This document shows, in pieces, positions 56,994-64,000 of a DNA stretch of 64,000 bases. Under the pieces are notes generated by a model that was given only the letters and a program-made list of their open reading frames with translations, made no database searches and was not told the origin of the DNA. Within the stretch, counting starts at the first letter, position 1. The number at the start of each line of letters is the position of its first letter. The translations under genes were made by a program, and so were the position numbers. This DNA comes from Marinomonas fungiae. GTDB lineage: Bacteria; Pseudomonadota; Gammaproteobacteria; Pseudomonadales; Marinomonadaceae. The stretch is taken from positions 124,001 to 188,000 of the forward strand of contig NZ_LIQF01000003.1 of assembly GCF_001418205.1 (NCBI RefSeq), in the 5' to 3' direction.

Positions 56994-58019
56994 TTATGGA
57001 AGTGAAAGAGAACTTTTACGTTCGATTAGTTGAACAGCGATAGGTAGGCTGCACGAGGGTTTATTTGGCAAATGAGTACGACTTTCTAAACAATCCAATG
57101 TGCTCTTGCAGAGTGCATCAATATTCTGGTCTAAGGTCGATAACTGGTAGCTCCATTGTTCTGTCTGGGGAGTATTATCAAAGCCAACCAGCTTAAAATT
57201 CTGCGGCGCATCGAAACCTTGTTGGCGCATACCATCGAGAAAACCACACGCCAGTTGTGCATTAGCACAGAAGATTCCTTGAGGAATGGGGGGCTGGTTT
57301 TCAAGCAACGTAAAAGCGGCTTGCTGCCCGCCTTCATAGCCATCACAAGGTGCTTCGATATTTGTCAGCCGATGATTTAGACCTTGTTCAAGCAAAGCCT
57401 GAGAAAAGGCTGCTCCACGTTGTAGTCCAGACCAAGTAGAGCCTTTGTAGTTTAGCCATCCGAAGCTTTTACAGCCTTGTGTTATTAAATGCTCGCACAC
57501 CAATTGGGCGCCTTGTTGGTTATCGGAATAGACCGCGTCCACTTGGGGAATATCAAGTTGCCGATTAATACCCACCACTGGAATTTTAAACTCTACACAT
57601 TCCTTCACCAGTGCTTGGGGAGGTTGCCCAGAGGTCACCACGACGCCTGATACACGAAACTGGCTAAAGCGGCGCATGGTATCGGCAAGATCTTGCTCGG
57701 TTTGAACTTCGGTAATCAAGGCTTGATAGCCGCGCGCTTGGATCTCACTAATTAACCCTTCCAATAGAGCACTGCGAAACGGATCGCTAATTCGAGCCAC
57801 GACCACACCAATCAACTGACTGCGTTTGCGGTTTAAACCTTGCGCCAAGAAGTTCACCTGATAGCCCAATTCTTGGGCGGCTTTAATAACTTTGGCTTTG
57901 GTTTCAGGGGCGATACTGCCGTTCTCACTCAGGGCTCTAGACACGACAGCACGGGAAACCCCTGCATAATCGGCCACATCTTGAGCGGTTATATTTCTAT
58001 GTTTGGCGACTTTATTCAT
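56994..58019 (-). CDS. LacI family transcriptional repressor
   Basis: The N-terminal helix-turn-helix reads NITAQDVADYAGVSRAVVSR, and the hinge helix (residues 50-60) and a periplasmic-binding-type effector domain follow (VSGVVVTSG, VVGINRQ, VDAVYSDNQQGA). The start ATG 58019 overlaps the end of the metallo-beta-lactamase gene, indicating coupling. It gives 341 residues. The probable operator is the palindrome at 58906-58919. Confidence 0.93.
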   Translation of the reverse strand: MNKVAKHRNITAQDVADYAGVSRAVVSRALSENGSIAPETKAKVIKAAQELGYQVNFLAQGLNRKRSQLIGVVVARISDPFRSALLEGLISEIQARGYQALITEVQTEQDLADTMRRFSQFRVSGVVVTSGQPPQALVKECVEFKIPVVGINRQLDIPQVDAVYSDNQQGAQLVCEHLITQGCKSFGWLNYKGSTWSGLQRGAAFSQALLEQGLNHRLTNIEAPCDGYEGGQQAAFTLLENQPPIPQGIFCANAQLACGFLDGMRQQGFDAPQNFKLVGFDNTPQTEQWSYQLSTLDQNIDALCKSTLDCLESRTHLPNKPSCSLPIAVQLIERKSSLSLP

Positions 58020-58800
58020 TTGAGTTACCGCTGCACTGAACCTGCTCCATGATGGACTTCTCATTGTTCAAATCTATCTGCAGGCCGTCAAAGGATAAAA
58101 ATAAGTTGCTCTGATGAGCGATGGTGTCAGCTAAGGCCGTCAGCGCCTCGTCATAACAGTGATACAAGCCCAGTGCTGGCAGATCCAGTTGCGCCGCCAA
58201 GGCCATACAACTTTGTAGGTCACCGTGGGAAGCATCTTCGGCAAGTGGGGTTGCCACGGCGCATTCTTGAAATGCGATCTCTGCATCTTGCATCAATGCG
58301 ATGGTGGCGGATGTCGGTCGGCCATCACCACTGTAGAAAACAATGTGATCATCGACTTCGATGCGCAGCGCAAGATTACGCATTTCGTGCTGGGTGGCCG
58401 CACTGGCTAATTGCCAATTACGCCATGTCCAGCGTTCAGGAATGTCTAGCCATTCAATGGCAAAACAAATCTCTGTCACCGGGAAGGTCGCTAGAGCCGT
58501 GAGTTGCTGCAAAATAGGGCGATGCTCAGCTTGGCAATAAATCGTTAACGGCGCTTGGCGACCAAAGCTTTTCCAACGGTTCAGTAGAACCGGTAACCCC
58601 GCACAGTGGTCTGGATGAATGTGAGTGAAGTAAATGACTTCGATCTCATCAATGCCAAAGTTATGTTGCCACAGTGCTCGCGGCACAGTCGGGCCACAAT
58701 CAATCAGCCAACGTTGCAGCTGTTGATCGCTGACCAGAATAGAAGATGTGTTACGCACCATTGAAAACGCACTGCCACTTCCTAAAACATCGATTCTCAT
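58012..58800 (-). CDS. Metallo-beta-lactamase fold hydrolase
   Basis: A 262-residue MBL-fold protein with the zinc motif THIHPDHCAG, the later Asp in FYSGDGRP and His in LYHCYD. The sequence resembles RNase Z/PhnP-like small-molecule phosphodiesterases rather than lactamases. It is the first gene of the minus-strand unit. A phosphodiesterase beside a phosphatase and an importer suggests the substrate is a phosphodiester. Confidence 0.88.
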   Translation of the reverse strand: MRIDVLGSGSAFSMVRNTSSILVSDQQLQRWLIDCGPTVPRALWQHNFGIDEIEVIYFTHIHPDHCAGLPVLLNRWKSFGRQAPLTIYCQAEHRPILQQLTALATFPVTEICFAIEWLDIPERWTWRNWQLASAATQHEMRNLALRIEVDDHIVFYSGDGRPTSATIALMQDAEIAFQECAVATPLAEDASHGDLQSCMALAAQLDLPALGLYHCYDEALTALADTIAHQSNLFLSFDGLQIDLNNEKSIMEQVQCSGNSNE

Positions 58801-58905
58801 AAGACTCCGACAAATTTTTTGTTTGCTTAATCAAATTGTCACACTGTCACGACAAAGTAGGTTCACATAATGTCGACTCAAGGTTGCATTTTTTTTACAA
58901 CGCAA

Positions 58906-58919
58906 TGAACACGTGTTCA
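58906..58919. promoter_or_regulatory. Candidate LacI-family operator
   Basis: TGAACACGTGTTCA is a perfect 14-bp palindrome with a central CG, the class expected for LacI-family operators. It lies in the 158-base gap between the divergent MBL-lacI unit and the ABC importer operon, about 40 bases before the ATPase start. Confidence 0.7.
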
Positions 58920-58958
58920 ATGAGTCAAAAAAAAATTCAAAGAATAGGTAAAAGCTAG

Positions 58959-60002
58959 ATGGCACATTTAAGCATCCAACAATTGCAGGTCAGCTATGGG
59001 GATAAAACGGTGCTGCACAACATCGACCTGAACATTCAGCAAGGGGAGATGGTTGCACTATTGGGGCCATCTGGTTGTGGTAAAACCACCTTGTTAAATG
59101 CTTTATGTGGGTTTGTGCCTGTGGGTTCTGGTTCAATTTTTATGGCGGGTAAGGACATTACTAACCAGCCACCGGAGCAACGTAACATCACCATGGTGTT
59201 TCAAAGCTACGCGCTTTGGCCGCATATGACGGTCGCTCAGAATATTGCCTACGGTTTAAAAGTGCGCCGCGTGCCAAAGACTGAAATCGCTGAGCGCATC
59301 AAGGAAATGCTAGAGATCGTTAAGCTTTCAGGACTTGAGAATGAAAAAGTCACGCAACTGTCAGGCGGTCAACGTCAGCGTGTCGCGTTAGCAAGAGCCT
59401 TAGTGGTGAAGCCAGACATCTTAGTGTTGGATGAACCGCTGTCGAACTTAGATGCTAAGGTGCGCCTCAGTGTGCGTCATGAAATTAAAGCGTTGCAGCA
59501 ACGCCTTGGTTTTACCTCGGTAATCGTGACCCATGACCAAGAAGAAGCTCTGGTTATGGCCGACCGAGTGGCGGTGCTTAATAATGGCCATATCGAACAA
59601 ATCGGCACACCCGAAGAGATTTATCAGTCCCCGAAAACACCGTTTGTGGCGGATTTCATGGGCGCAGATAATCGCTTTGTGTACGCCCCTAAAATCACCG
59701 GTAAAGCATTCCGATTGTATCTGCCAAAAACGTCTCTGGAACTACATCACTTAATTTACTTTCGAAGTTCTGCGGCCTCTATTTGCAAGGACTTGGATAA
59801 TCGCAATTTAGACGGTCTAACCCTAACCGGTACCGTCGAACAAAGTGCCTTTCTAGGGCAAAACTATCGCCATAACGTACGTCATGGTGAGCAGCTGATA
59901 CAGGCTGATTCGCCTGACTGTTGGCCGCTTGATTCTGAAGTATCAGTTCACGTTCCACCCCATGCGCTGTATGTGTATCCACACATGGCGCGCTCTGCTT
60001 GA
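58959..60002 (+). CDS. ABC transporter ATP-binding protein
   Basis: A 347-residue importer ATPase with Walker A GPSGCGKTT (about residue 36), signature LSGGQRQRVALARAL and Walker B VLDEPLSNLD, plus a C-terminal regulatory domain of the spermidine/iron (PotA-like) type. It powers import with the binding protein and two permeases that follow. AGG lies about ten bases before the ATG. Start of the operon. Confidence 0.95.
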   Translation: MAHLSIQQLQVSYGDKTVLHNIDLNIQQGEMVALLGPSGCGKTTLLNALCGFVPVGSGSIFMAGKDITNQPPEQRNITMVFQSYALWPHMTVAQNIAYGLKVRRVPKTEIAERIKEMLEIVKLSGLENEKVTQLSGGQRQRVALARALVVKPDILVLDEPLSNLDAKVRLSVRHEIKALQQRLGFTSVIVTHDQEEALVMADRVAVLNNGHIEQIGTPEEIYQSPKTPFVADFMGADNRFVYAPKITGKAFRLYLPKTSLELHHLIYFRSSAASICKDLDNRNLDGLTLTGTVEQSAFLGQNYRHNVRHGEQLIQADSPDCWPLDSEVSVHVPPHALYVYPHMARSA

Positions 60003-60036
60003 TCAAATTTTTAGTCAAACTTACGAGGAAGAAAAC

Positions 60037-61185
60037 ATGTTTGCGAAAACTAAGATTGCTGTTTTAGCCGCTGTAGGATTAGCACAACTTTCTGGCGCAG
60101 CGTACGCAGAAACCGTGCTGAATGTGGCGACTGCTGGTAGCCAAAATATGGTGGATTACGTTAAAACCTACTTAGCACCAAAGTTTGAAGCCATGCACCC
60201 AGATGTGACGGTCAATGTGGTGGGGACAGGCCCTGGCGATGCAGGATCGCATAAAATCCTAGAAAAGCTTTCTGCTCAGCAGCAAAGCGGTATGGAAAAC
60301 TGGGATTTGGATGTTGCGGTTGTACACCAGAAAATTGGTGGCGAGATGGTGGGGCAGGGACTCTTGGCGCCATACCGCCAAGACATTAACACGGGCAGCA
60401 TGGTGACTCGTGACACGGCGGACAATGCCTTGGGTACGGACGTAAAAGGCTATGTGATGCCCATGTTTCACAGCCAAACCGCCATTGCTTACAACAGTGA
60501 TTACATCAGCAATCCACCTTCATCTTATGATGAGCTAGTTCAATGGACGCAAAAACACCCAAAAGCCTTCGGTTACAACGGTATTAAAAATGGCATGTCG
60601 GGCGTTAGTTTTGTTGCAGGCTGGATGTATGCCTATGGCACGGATGCAGAGCGTCTTTCAAGCCTGCCCTATGACAAAGGTGTCGAAGCGAACTGGGATA
60701 AGGCTTTTGCAGCGCTTAAGTCGTTTAACCAAAACGTGACTTTTACTCCGGGTAACGCGGGTACGTTAGACATGCTTAACCGTGGCGAGATTTTTATGGG
60801 GCCAGTTTGGGTAGACATGTTCTACAGCTGGAAAGAGCAGGGCAAGATTCCACCGTCGTTGAAACTGGCATTGATTGCCCCAGGTATGCCAGGACAGCCG
60901 ATGTACTATGTAACCCCGGCAAAAGCGGCTCAGCCTGAACTGGCGCGTGAGTTTATCGAGTTAGCCACGAGCCCAGCTGTGCAGGCGGAAGGCATTGTCA
61001 AACAGTTCAACTGGTACCCAGGTATCGATGCGAAACATGTGAAAAGTGAGCTAGATGAGGCCACTTGGAACAAGTTGTTTGCCGAGATTACGCCAGAAGA
61101 TCTGGCCCAATACGGTAAAAGCTTCCCAATCGCTCCTTACTTTGATGACATCAAAGAAGGCTATGAGCGTCAGGTGTCTAACTAA
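60037..61185 (+). CDS. ABC transporter substrate-binding protein
   Basis: A 382-residue periplasmic protein with signal peptide ending YAE and the binding-protein fold (family of iron/spermidine/2-aminoethylphosphonate types): FEAMHPDVTVNVVGTG, PMFHSQTAIAYNS, YVTPAKAAQPELA. GAGGAAGAA precedes ATG 60037; the frame upstream is not used. The ligand is not determined. A hairpin follows the gene. Confidence 0.92.
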   Translation: MFAKTKIAVLAAVGLAQLSGAAYAETVLNVATAGSQNMVDYVKTYLAPKFEAMHPDVTVNVVGTGPGDAGSHKILEKLSAQQQSGMENWDLDVAVVHQKIGGEMVGQGLLAPYRQDINTGSMVTRDTADNALGTDVKGYVMPMFHSQTAIAYNSDYISNPPSSYDELVQWTQKHPKAFGYNGIKNGMSGVSFVAGWMYAYGTDAERLSSLPYDKGVEANWDKAFAALKSFNQNVTFTPGNAGTLDMLNRGEIFMGPVWVDMFYSWKEQGKIPPSLKLALIAPGMPGQPMYYVTPAKAAQPELAREFIELATSPAVQAEGIVKQFNWYPGIDAKHVKSELDEATWNKLFAEITPEDLAQYGKSFPIAPYFDDIKEGYERQVSN

Positions 61186-61208
61186 TAGTTTCTTGTCTTT
61201 CAAAAACA

Positions 61209-61238
61209 ATCGTTTGCTACCCTTGCGTAGCAAACGAT
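61209..61238 (+). terminator. Hairpin between binding-protein and permease genes
   Basis: ATCGTTTGCTAC (61209-61220) pairs perfectly with GTAGCAAACGAT (61227-61238) around CCTTGC. A short TTTAA follows. It lies between the binding protein and the permeases and probably protects or attenuates the mRNA, giving more binding protein than permease. Confidence 0.8.
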
Positions 61239-61256
61239 GCTTTAAATGAGTTCATC

Positions 61257-62090
61257 ATGCGCGCTTCTACCCGCAACATTCTAATGATTGGCCCTGCCGC
61301 AGTAATGGTGTTGGCCTTATTTCTGTACCCACTTGGTTTTTCTATCGTCTCGGCCGTAACCCACGATGACTATTCGCTGACGTTGACTCACTTTATCAAA
61401 GTGTTTGAACTGTATTCCAAAGATATTCAGTTTACCGTGCTGATTGTCTTAAGTTCCGTGCTGATTTTGGCGCTGCTGTCAATTGCGATATCGGCCATGA
61501 TCGTTCTCTCGCCGTTTAAGCGTTTAGTCGCGATTCTTAGCATGCTGTATCGCTTGCCGCTGTTTATTCCCTTCATCGTGGCGGCGCAGATGATGCGTAC
61601 CTTTTTAGCGAAGAATGGTTTAATGAATAACACCATTGTCGCCGCAGGCTTATTGACGCCAATGGATACGGTTTCCTTTCTTGGCTGGACGGGTATCATT
61701 ATTACCTTTGTGTGGAAGCAGCTGGCGTTTACCACCTTGCTGATCAGCGGTGCCATGGCGGCGTTGGATCAAAGTCAAATTCGTGCAGCACAAAACCTTG
61801 GCGCTTCACGCCTTCGCATCTTAATACAAATCATGATTCCGCAAGTGTTGCCCACCATTGGTGTGGCGTTGGTGTTATCCACGGTGACCATTATGTCGGT
61901 GCTATCGGTGCCATTAATGATTGGTACTGGCTCGCCAACCATGATTACGGCGGACATGGCTTTTCGCGTGAACTCTTACGGTGATTACCATGTCGCCAAT
62001 GCCTTAGGCATGATTTCCTACCTGATTTGCGCAGCACTGGCGTGGTTTTATTTGCGCCAAACAATCAAGGAAAAAGGAGCAATGTCATGA
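61257..62090 (+). CDS. ABC transporter permease 1
   Basis: A 277-residue inner-membrane permease with six helices and the family EAA-like loop (DQSQIRAAQNLGASRLRILI). The stop overlaps the start of the second permease in ATGTCATGA. It forms a heterodimer with permease 2. Confidence 0.93.
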   Translation: MRASTRNILMIGPAAVMVLALFLYPLGFSIVSAVTHDDYSLTLTHFIKVFELYSKDIQFTVLIVLSSVLILALLSIAISAMIVLSPFKRLVAILSMLYRLPLFIPFIVAAQMMRTFLAKNGLMNNTIVAAGLLTPMDTVSFLGWTGIIITFVWKQLAFTTLLISGAMAALDQSQIRAAQNLGASRLRILIQIMIPQVLPTIGVALVLSTVTIMSVLSVPLMIGTGSPTMITADMAFRVNSYGDYHVANALGMISYLICAALAWFYLRQTIKEKGAMS

Positions 62091-62944
62091 GTCGAACAGT
62101 AACCATGGAACGTTCTTCGGTGAATGCTATAGGCAGGTTTAAGCTACGTTGGGGCTTCTGGGGACAGACTCTGTTCATTACTTTACTAGCCTTAGCCTTT
62201 TTTGGTCCGGTGGTGAACTTATTGCTTTGGACCGTGGCCGAAAGCTGGTTTTTCCCTCATGCGGTGCCAAATGAATGGGGGTTAAAATATTGGGGGCAGG
62301 TATTTAACCCCTATAGTGATGTATCAGGCTCTTTGTTTACCAGTGTCATGATTGCCTTAGCATCGGTGATGGTGTGTTTGTTGGTATCGATTCCCGCAGG
62401 CTATGCCATGTCGCGTCGTTCGATGCCTTGGCGACTGGCGTTTATGCTGTTATTTCTGTTGCCACAGGCCTTTCCGAATTTAACGGTGTACATGAACATG
62501 GCACGAATTTTTTACAGCTGGAATCTCAATGGCACCATCTTAGGGGTGATTCTAGTACATAGCGTGCATGGTTTAATGTATTCGGTGTGGATCAGTGTGG
62601 CGGCGTTTTCGGCGATTGATCCTATGTTGTCTCGTGCTTCTCGTAATCTAGGTGCTGGACCGATTTATACCTTTATCCATGTGGTGTTGCCGCAAGCGAC
62701 GCCGGGGTTAATTGCAGCCAGTATTTTTGTATTTCTAGAATCATTGGATGAATTTACTGGTACTTTCTTCGTTGGTGCTCCGGAGGTAAGTACTTTGCCG
62801 TTGTTGTTATACAGCGCCAGTATGGAGGGTAACTATCAGATTTCATCCATTACCGCGTTGATTCTTTTAGTGCCCTCGATAGGATTTATGTTACTGATTA
62901 ATCGTTTTATGCGTCCAGAAGTGCTATCGAAACTGGGGCAGTAA
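62087..62944 (+). CDS. ABC transporter permease 2
   Basis: A 285-residue partner permease with six helices and EAA-like loop (PMLSRASRNLGAGPIYTFI). The ATG at 62087 overlaps the upstream stop by four bases and has AAGGAG close by. The frame extends upstream but that part lies in permease 1. It ends the operon. Confidence 0.93.
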   Translation: MSRTVTMERSSVNAIGRFKLRWGFWGQTLFITLLALAFFGPVVNLLLWTVAESWFFPHAVPNEWGLKYWGQVFNPYSDVSGSLFTSVMIALASVMVCLLVSIPAGYAMSRRSMPWRLAFMLLFLLPQAFPNLTVYMNMARIFYSWNLNGTILGVILVHSVHGLMYSVWISVAAFSAIDPMLSRASRNLGAGPIYTFIHVVLPQATPGLIAASIFVFLESLDEFTGTFFVGAPEVSTLPLLLYSASMEGNYQISSITALILLVPSIGFMLLINRFMRPEVLSKLGQ

Positions 62945-63061
62945 TGGAACATCCTTAGTCTTTGGTGTTGTCTGACACTCTAGCACTTAAGCCATGCTTC
63001 ATAATCTGTTTCTATACTTATAGACGTAATACTAAGACGTAGGGATTGAGAGAGGTGAAGC

Positions 63062-63523
63062 ATGACAGGTTTGAAAGGATTGGGGTTGAGTGTGCTCGTG
63101 GTGGTACTGACGGCATGCGCATCAGGGTCGCATGTACTTACAGGAACGCCCCGTGATGCCATCGAACCCTCTCAAGTCAAAGTTTATTCTCAAGCTCCGA
63201 GTCAAGCCTATGACACCATTGCTAGTGTTCAAGCGTCTAGTTCTCAAGGGGTAAGCCAACAGGGCCGTATGGACTCCGCTGTGGAGGAGCTAAAAATCGA
63301 AGCAGCAAAGCTTGGGGCAAATGGTGTGATTATCAGTCATTACCCTAATAACAGTGGCGGTGTCTCAACGCAAATCTCGACGGGAATATTTGGCGGTTCC
63401 CGGGGGATTTCTACTGGTGTGGGCACGGGGTTTACCATTAATCCCGCGACGGTGAAGGGCACCGCGATATATGTACGTGATGGCTCGCATAGTTCCACTA
63501 TCCAAGCGCCTCAAGTTCAATAA
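63062..63523 (+). CDS. Lipoprotein with RcsF/DUF4156-like domain
   Basis: A 153-residue lipoprotein (signal ending LTACAS). The middle (VEELKIEAAKLGANGVIISHY) resembles the DUF4156/RcsF-type fold used in envelope stress sensing; the tail is Gly and Ser rich. Its 3' end overlaps the opposite gene by 26 bases. The function is unknown. Confidence 0.75.
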   Translation: MTGLKGLGLSVLVVVLTACASGSHVLTGTPRDAIEPSQVKVYSQAPSQAYDTIASVQASSSQGVSQQGRMDSAVEELKIEAAKLGANGVIISHYPNNSGGVSTQISTGIFGGSRGISTGVGTGFTINPATVKGTAIYVRDGSHSSTIQAPQVQ

Positions 63524-64000
63524 TCTGTACGGCCAGTTGAGTTGCATCATCTTCGTCATGGGTGACTAAAATGGCTGGAATATTGGCTTTTTCAATGGCC
63601 TGTTTGACCAACTGGCGCATTTCCTGACGCAAGCTTTTATCCAGCTTACTAAAAGGTTCATCTAAAAGTAGTGCATTTGGCTTGGACAGTAGGGTGCGAA
63701 GCAAGGCAAGCCTGGCTTGTTGGCCGCCTGACAACTGTTCAGGGAGACGTTCTTCTAGGCCTTGCAGTCCCACTTCGGCCAAATGTAGTTTGGCCTGTCG
63801 ATAGCGCTCCGTCTGAGATCCGCCTTTGGGCATGGCAAACATTAGATTTTCCGCGACGGTCATATGAGGAAACAGCAAGGGGTGCTGTTGCAACAATCCC
63901 AATTGACGTTGTTCTGGTGCTAACTGCATGAGTTGCAGGCCGTCTAAAGATGCTTGTCCCAAACCTTGCAGCCCGCTGCTAAGGGAGCCAGATAAGTAAG
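63498..64000 (-). CDS. YnjD-like ABC ATPase (5' end beyond the window)
   Basis: The frame is open to the right edge, so the N-terminus with Walker A lies outside. Visible are the Q-loop region (LGLLQQHPLLFPHMTV), signature LSGGQQARLALLRTLL, Walker B ALLLDEPFSKLD and the switch His in VTHDEDD. The sequence resembles YnjD of the YnjBCD importer. About 167 residues are present. The gene ends by overlapping the lipoprotein gene. Confidence 0.88.
   Translation of the reverse strand, partial: YLSGSLSSGLQGLGQASLDGLQLMQLAPEQRQLGLLQQHPLLFPHMTVAENLMFAMPKGGSQTERYRQAKLHLAEVGLQGLEERLPEQLSGGQQARLALLRTLLSKPNALLLDEPFSKLDKSLRQEMRQLVKQAIEKANIPAILVTHDEDDATQLAVQIIELEALG

Overview
The window looks like a chromosomal segment of a marine gammaproteobacterium. 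The closest feel is a Marinomonas-like Oceanospirillales member. This is inferred from the thi operon with its TPP riboswitch, a chromosomal integron with an enterobacterial/Vibrio-type LexA box, the msrPQ pair, VpsT/CsgD-type regulation and many c-di-GMP enzymes. No rRNA, tRNA or CRISPR array was seen. Every statement comes from reading sequence and recalling families; no database was searched.

Layout. Bases 1-6351 hold the end of rsmI, a TPP riboswitch and the thiamine operon thiC-thiE-thiS-thiG-thiH. ThiE carries an unusual N-terminal extension. Bases 6723 to about 16115 are a chromosomal integron. It has an intI integrase on the minus strand with a LexA box upstream, then about eleven plus-strand gene cassettes separated by eleven recognisable attC sites and one truncated attC. 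Cassette products include a nucleotidyltransferase-like protein, a DUF2806 protein, a lipoprotein, a rhomboid protease, a YjaB-like acetyltransferase, a MAPEG protein and a DinB-like protein, plus several unknowns.

Bases 16600-21900 contain a split periplasmic-sensor diguanylate cyclase, a lipoprotein cytochrome c, a MYG1-family hydrolase and a CsgD/VpsT-like regulator. The regulator reads at full length (226 aa) only if the ribosome or polymerase slips, or one base is gained, in an A9 tract. It lies directly downstream of a chaperone-usher fimbrial operon (21950-27870, minus strand) with two pilin-like proteins, two PapD-like chaperones, an usher and a probable tip protein.

Bases 28557-34947 carry a Cache-GGDEF cyclase, an amber-interrupted chemoreceptor, a membrane GGDEF protein and a WYL regulator. 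Bases 35000-42000 are housekeeping and stress genes: VOC protein, nfeD/SPFH pair, cold-shock protein, ABC-F ATPase and msrPQ. Bases 42271-45804 pair an orphan Tat-exported binding protein with a hybrid histidine kinase. Bases 46000-55000 hold a DMT exporter, a universal stress protein, a STAS protein, a PAS-GGDEF-EAL protein and an oxaloacetate decarboxylase-like enzyme.

Bases 55362-62944 form a divergent LacI-controlled locus. Dienelactone hydrolase-like, inositol monophosphatase-like, LacI and metallo-beta-lactamase genes face an ABC importer (ATPase, binding protein, two permeases). A 14-bp palindrome with a CG centre in the shared intergenic region is a strong operator candidate. The right edge cuts a YnjD-like ABC ATPase.

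The most interesting candidate is the frameshifted CsgD/VpsT-like regulator next to its probable fimbrial target. A slippery A_AAA_AAA heptamer inside an A9 run could act as a programmed frameshift or a phase-variable switch. The second is the SOS-linked integron with atypical attC sites and uncharacterised cassettes. Four interrupted genes in this window all sit in signalling or mobile contexts, so sequencing error must be excluded for each.
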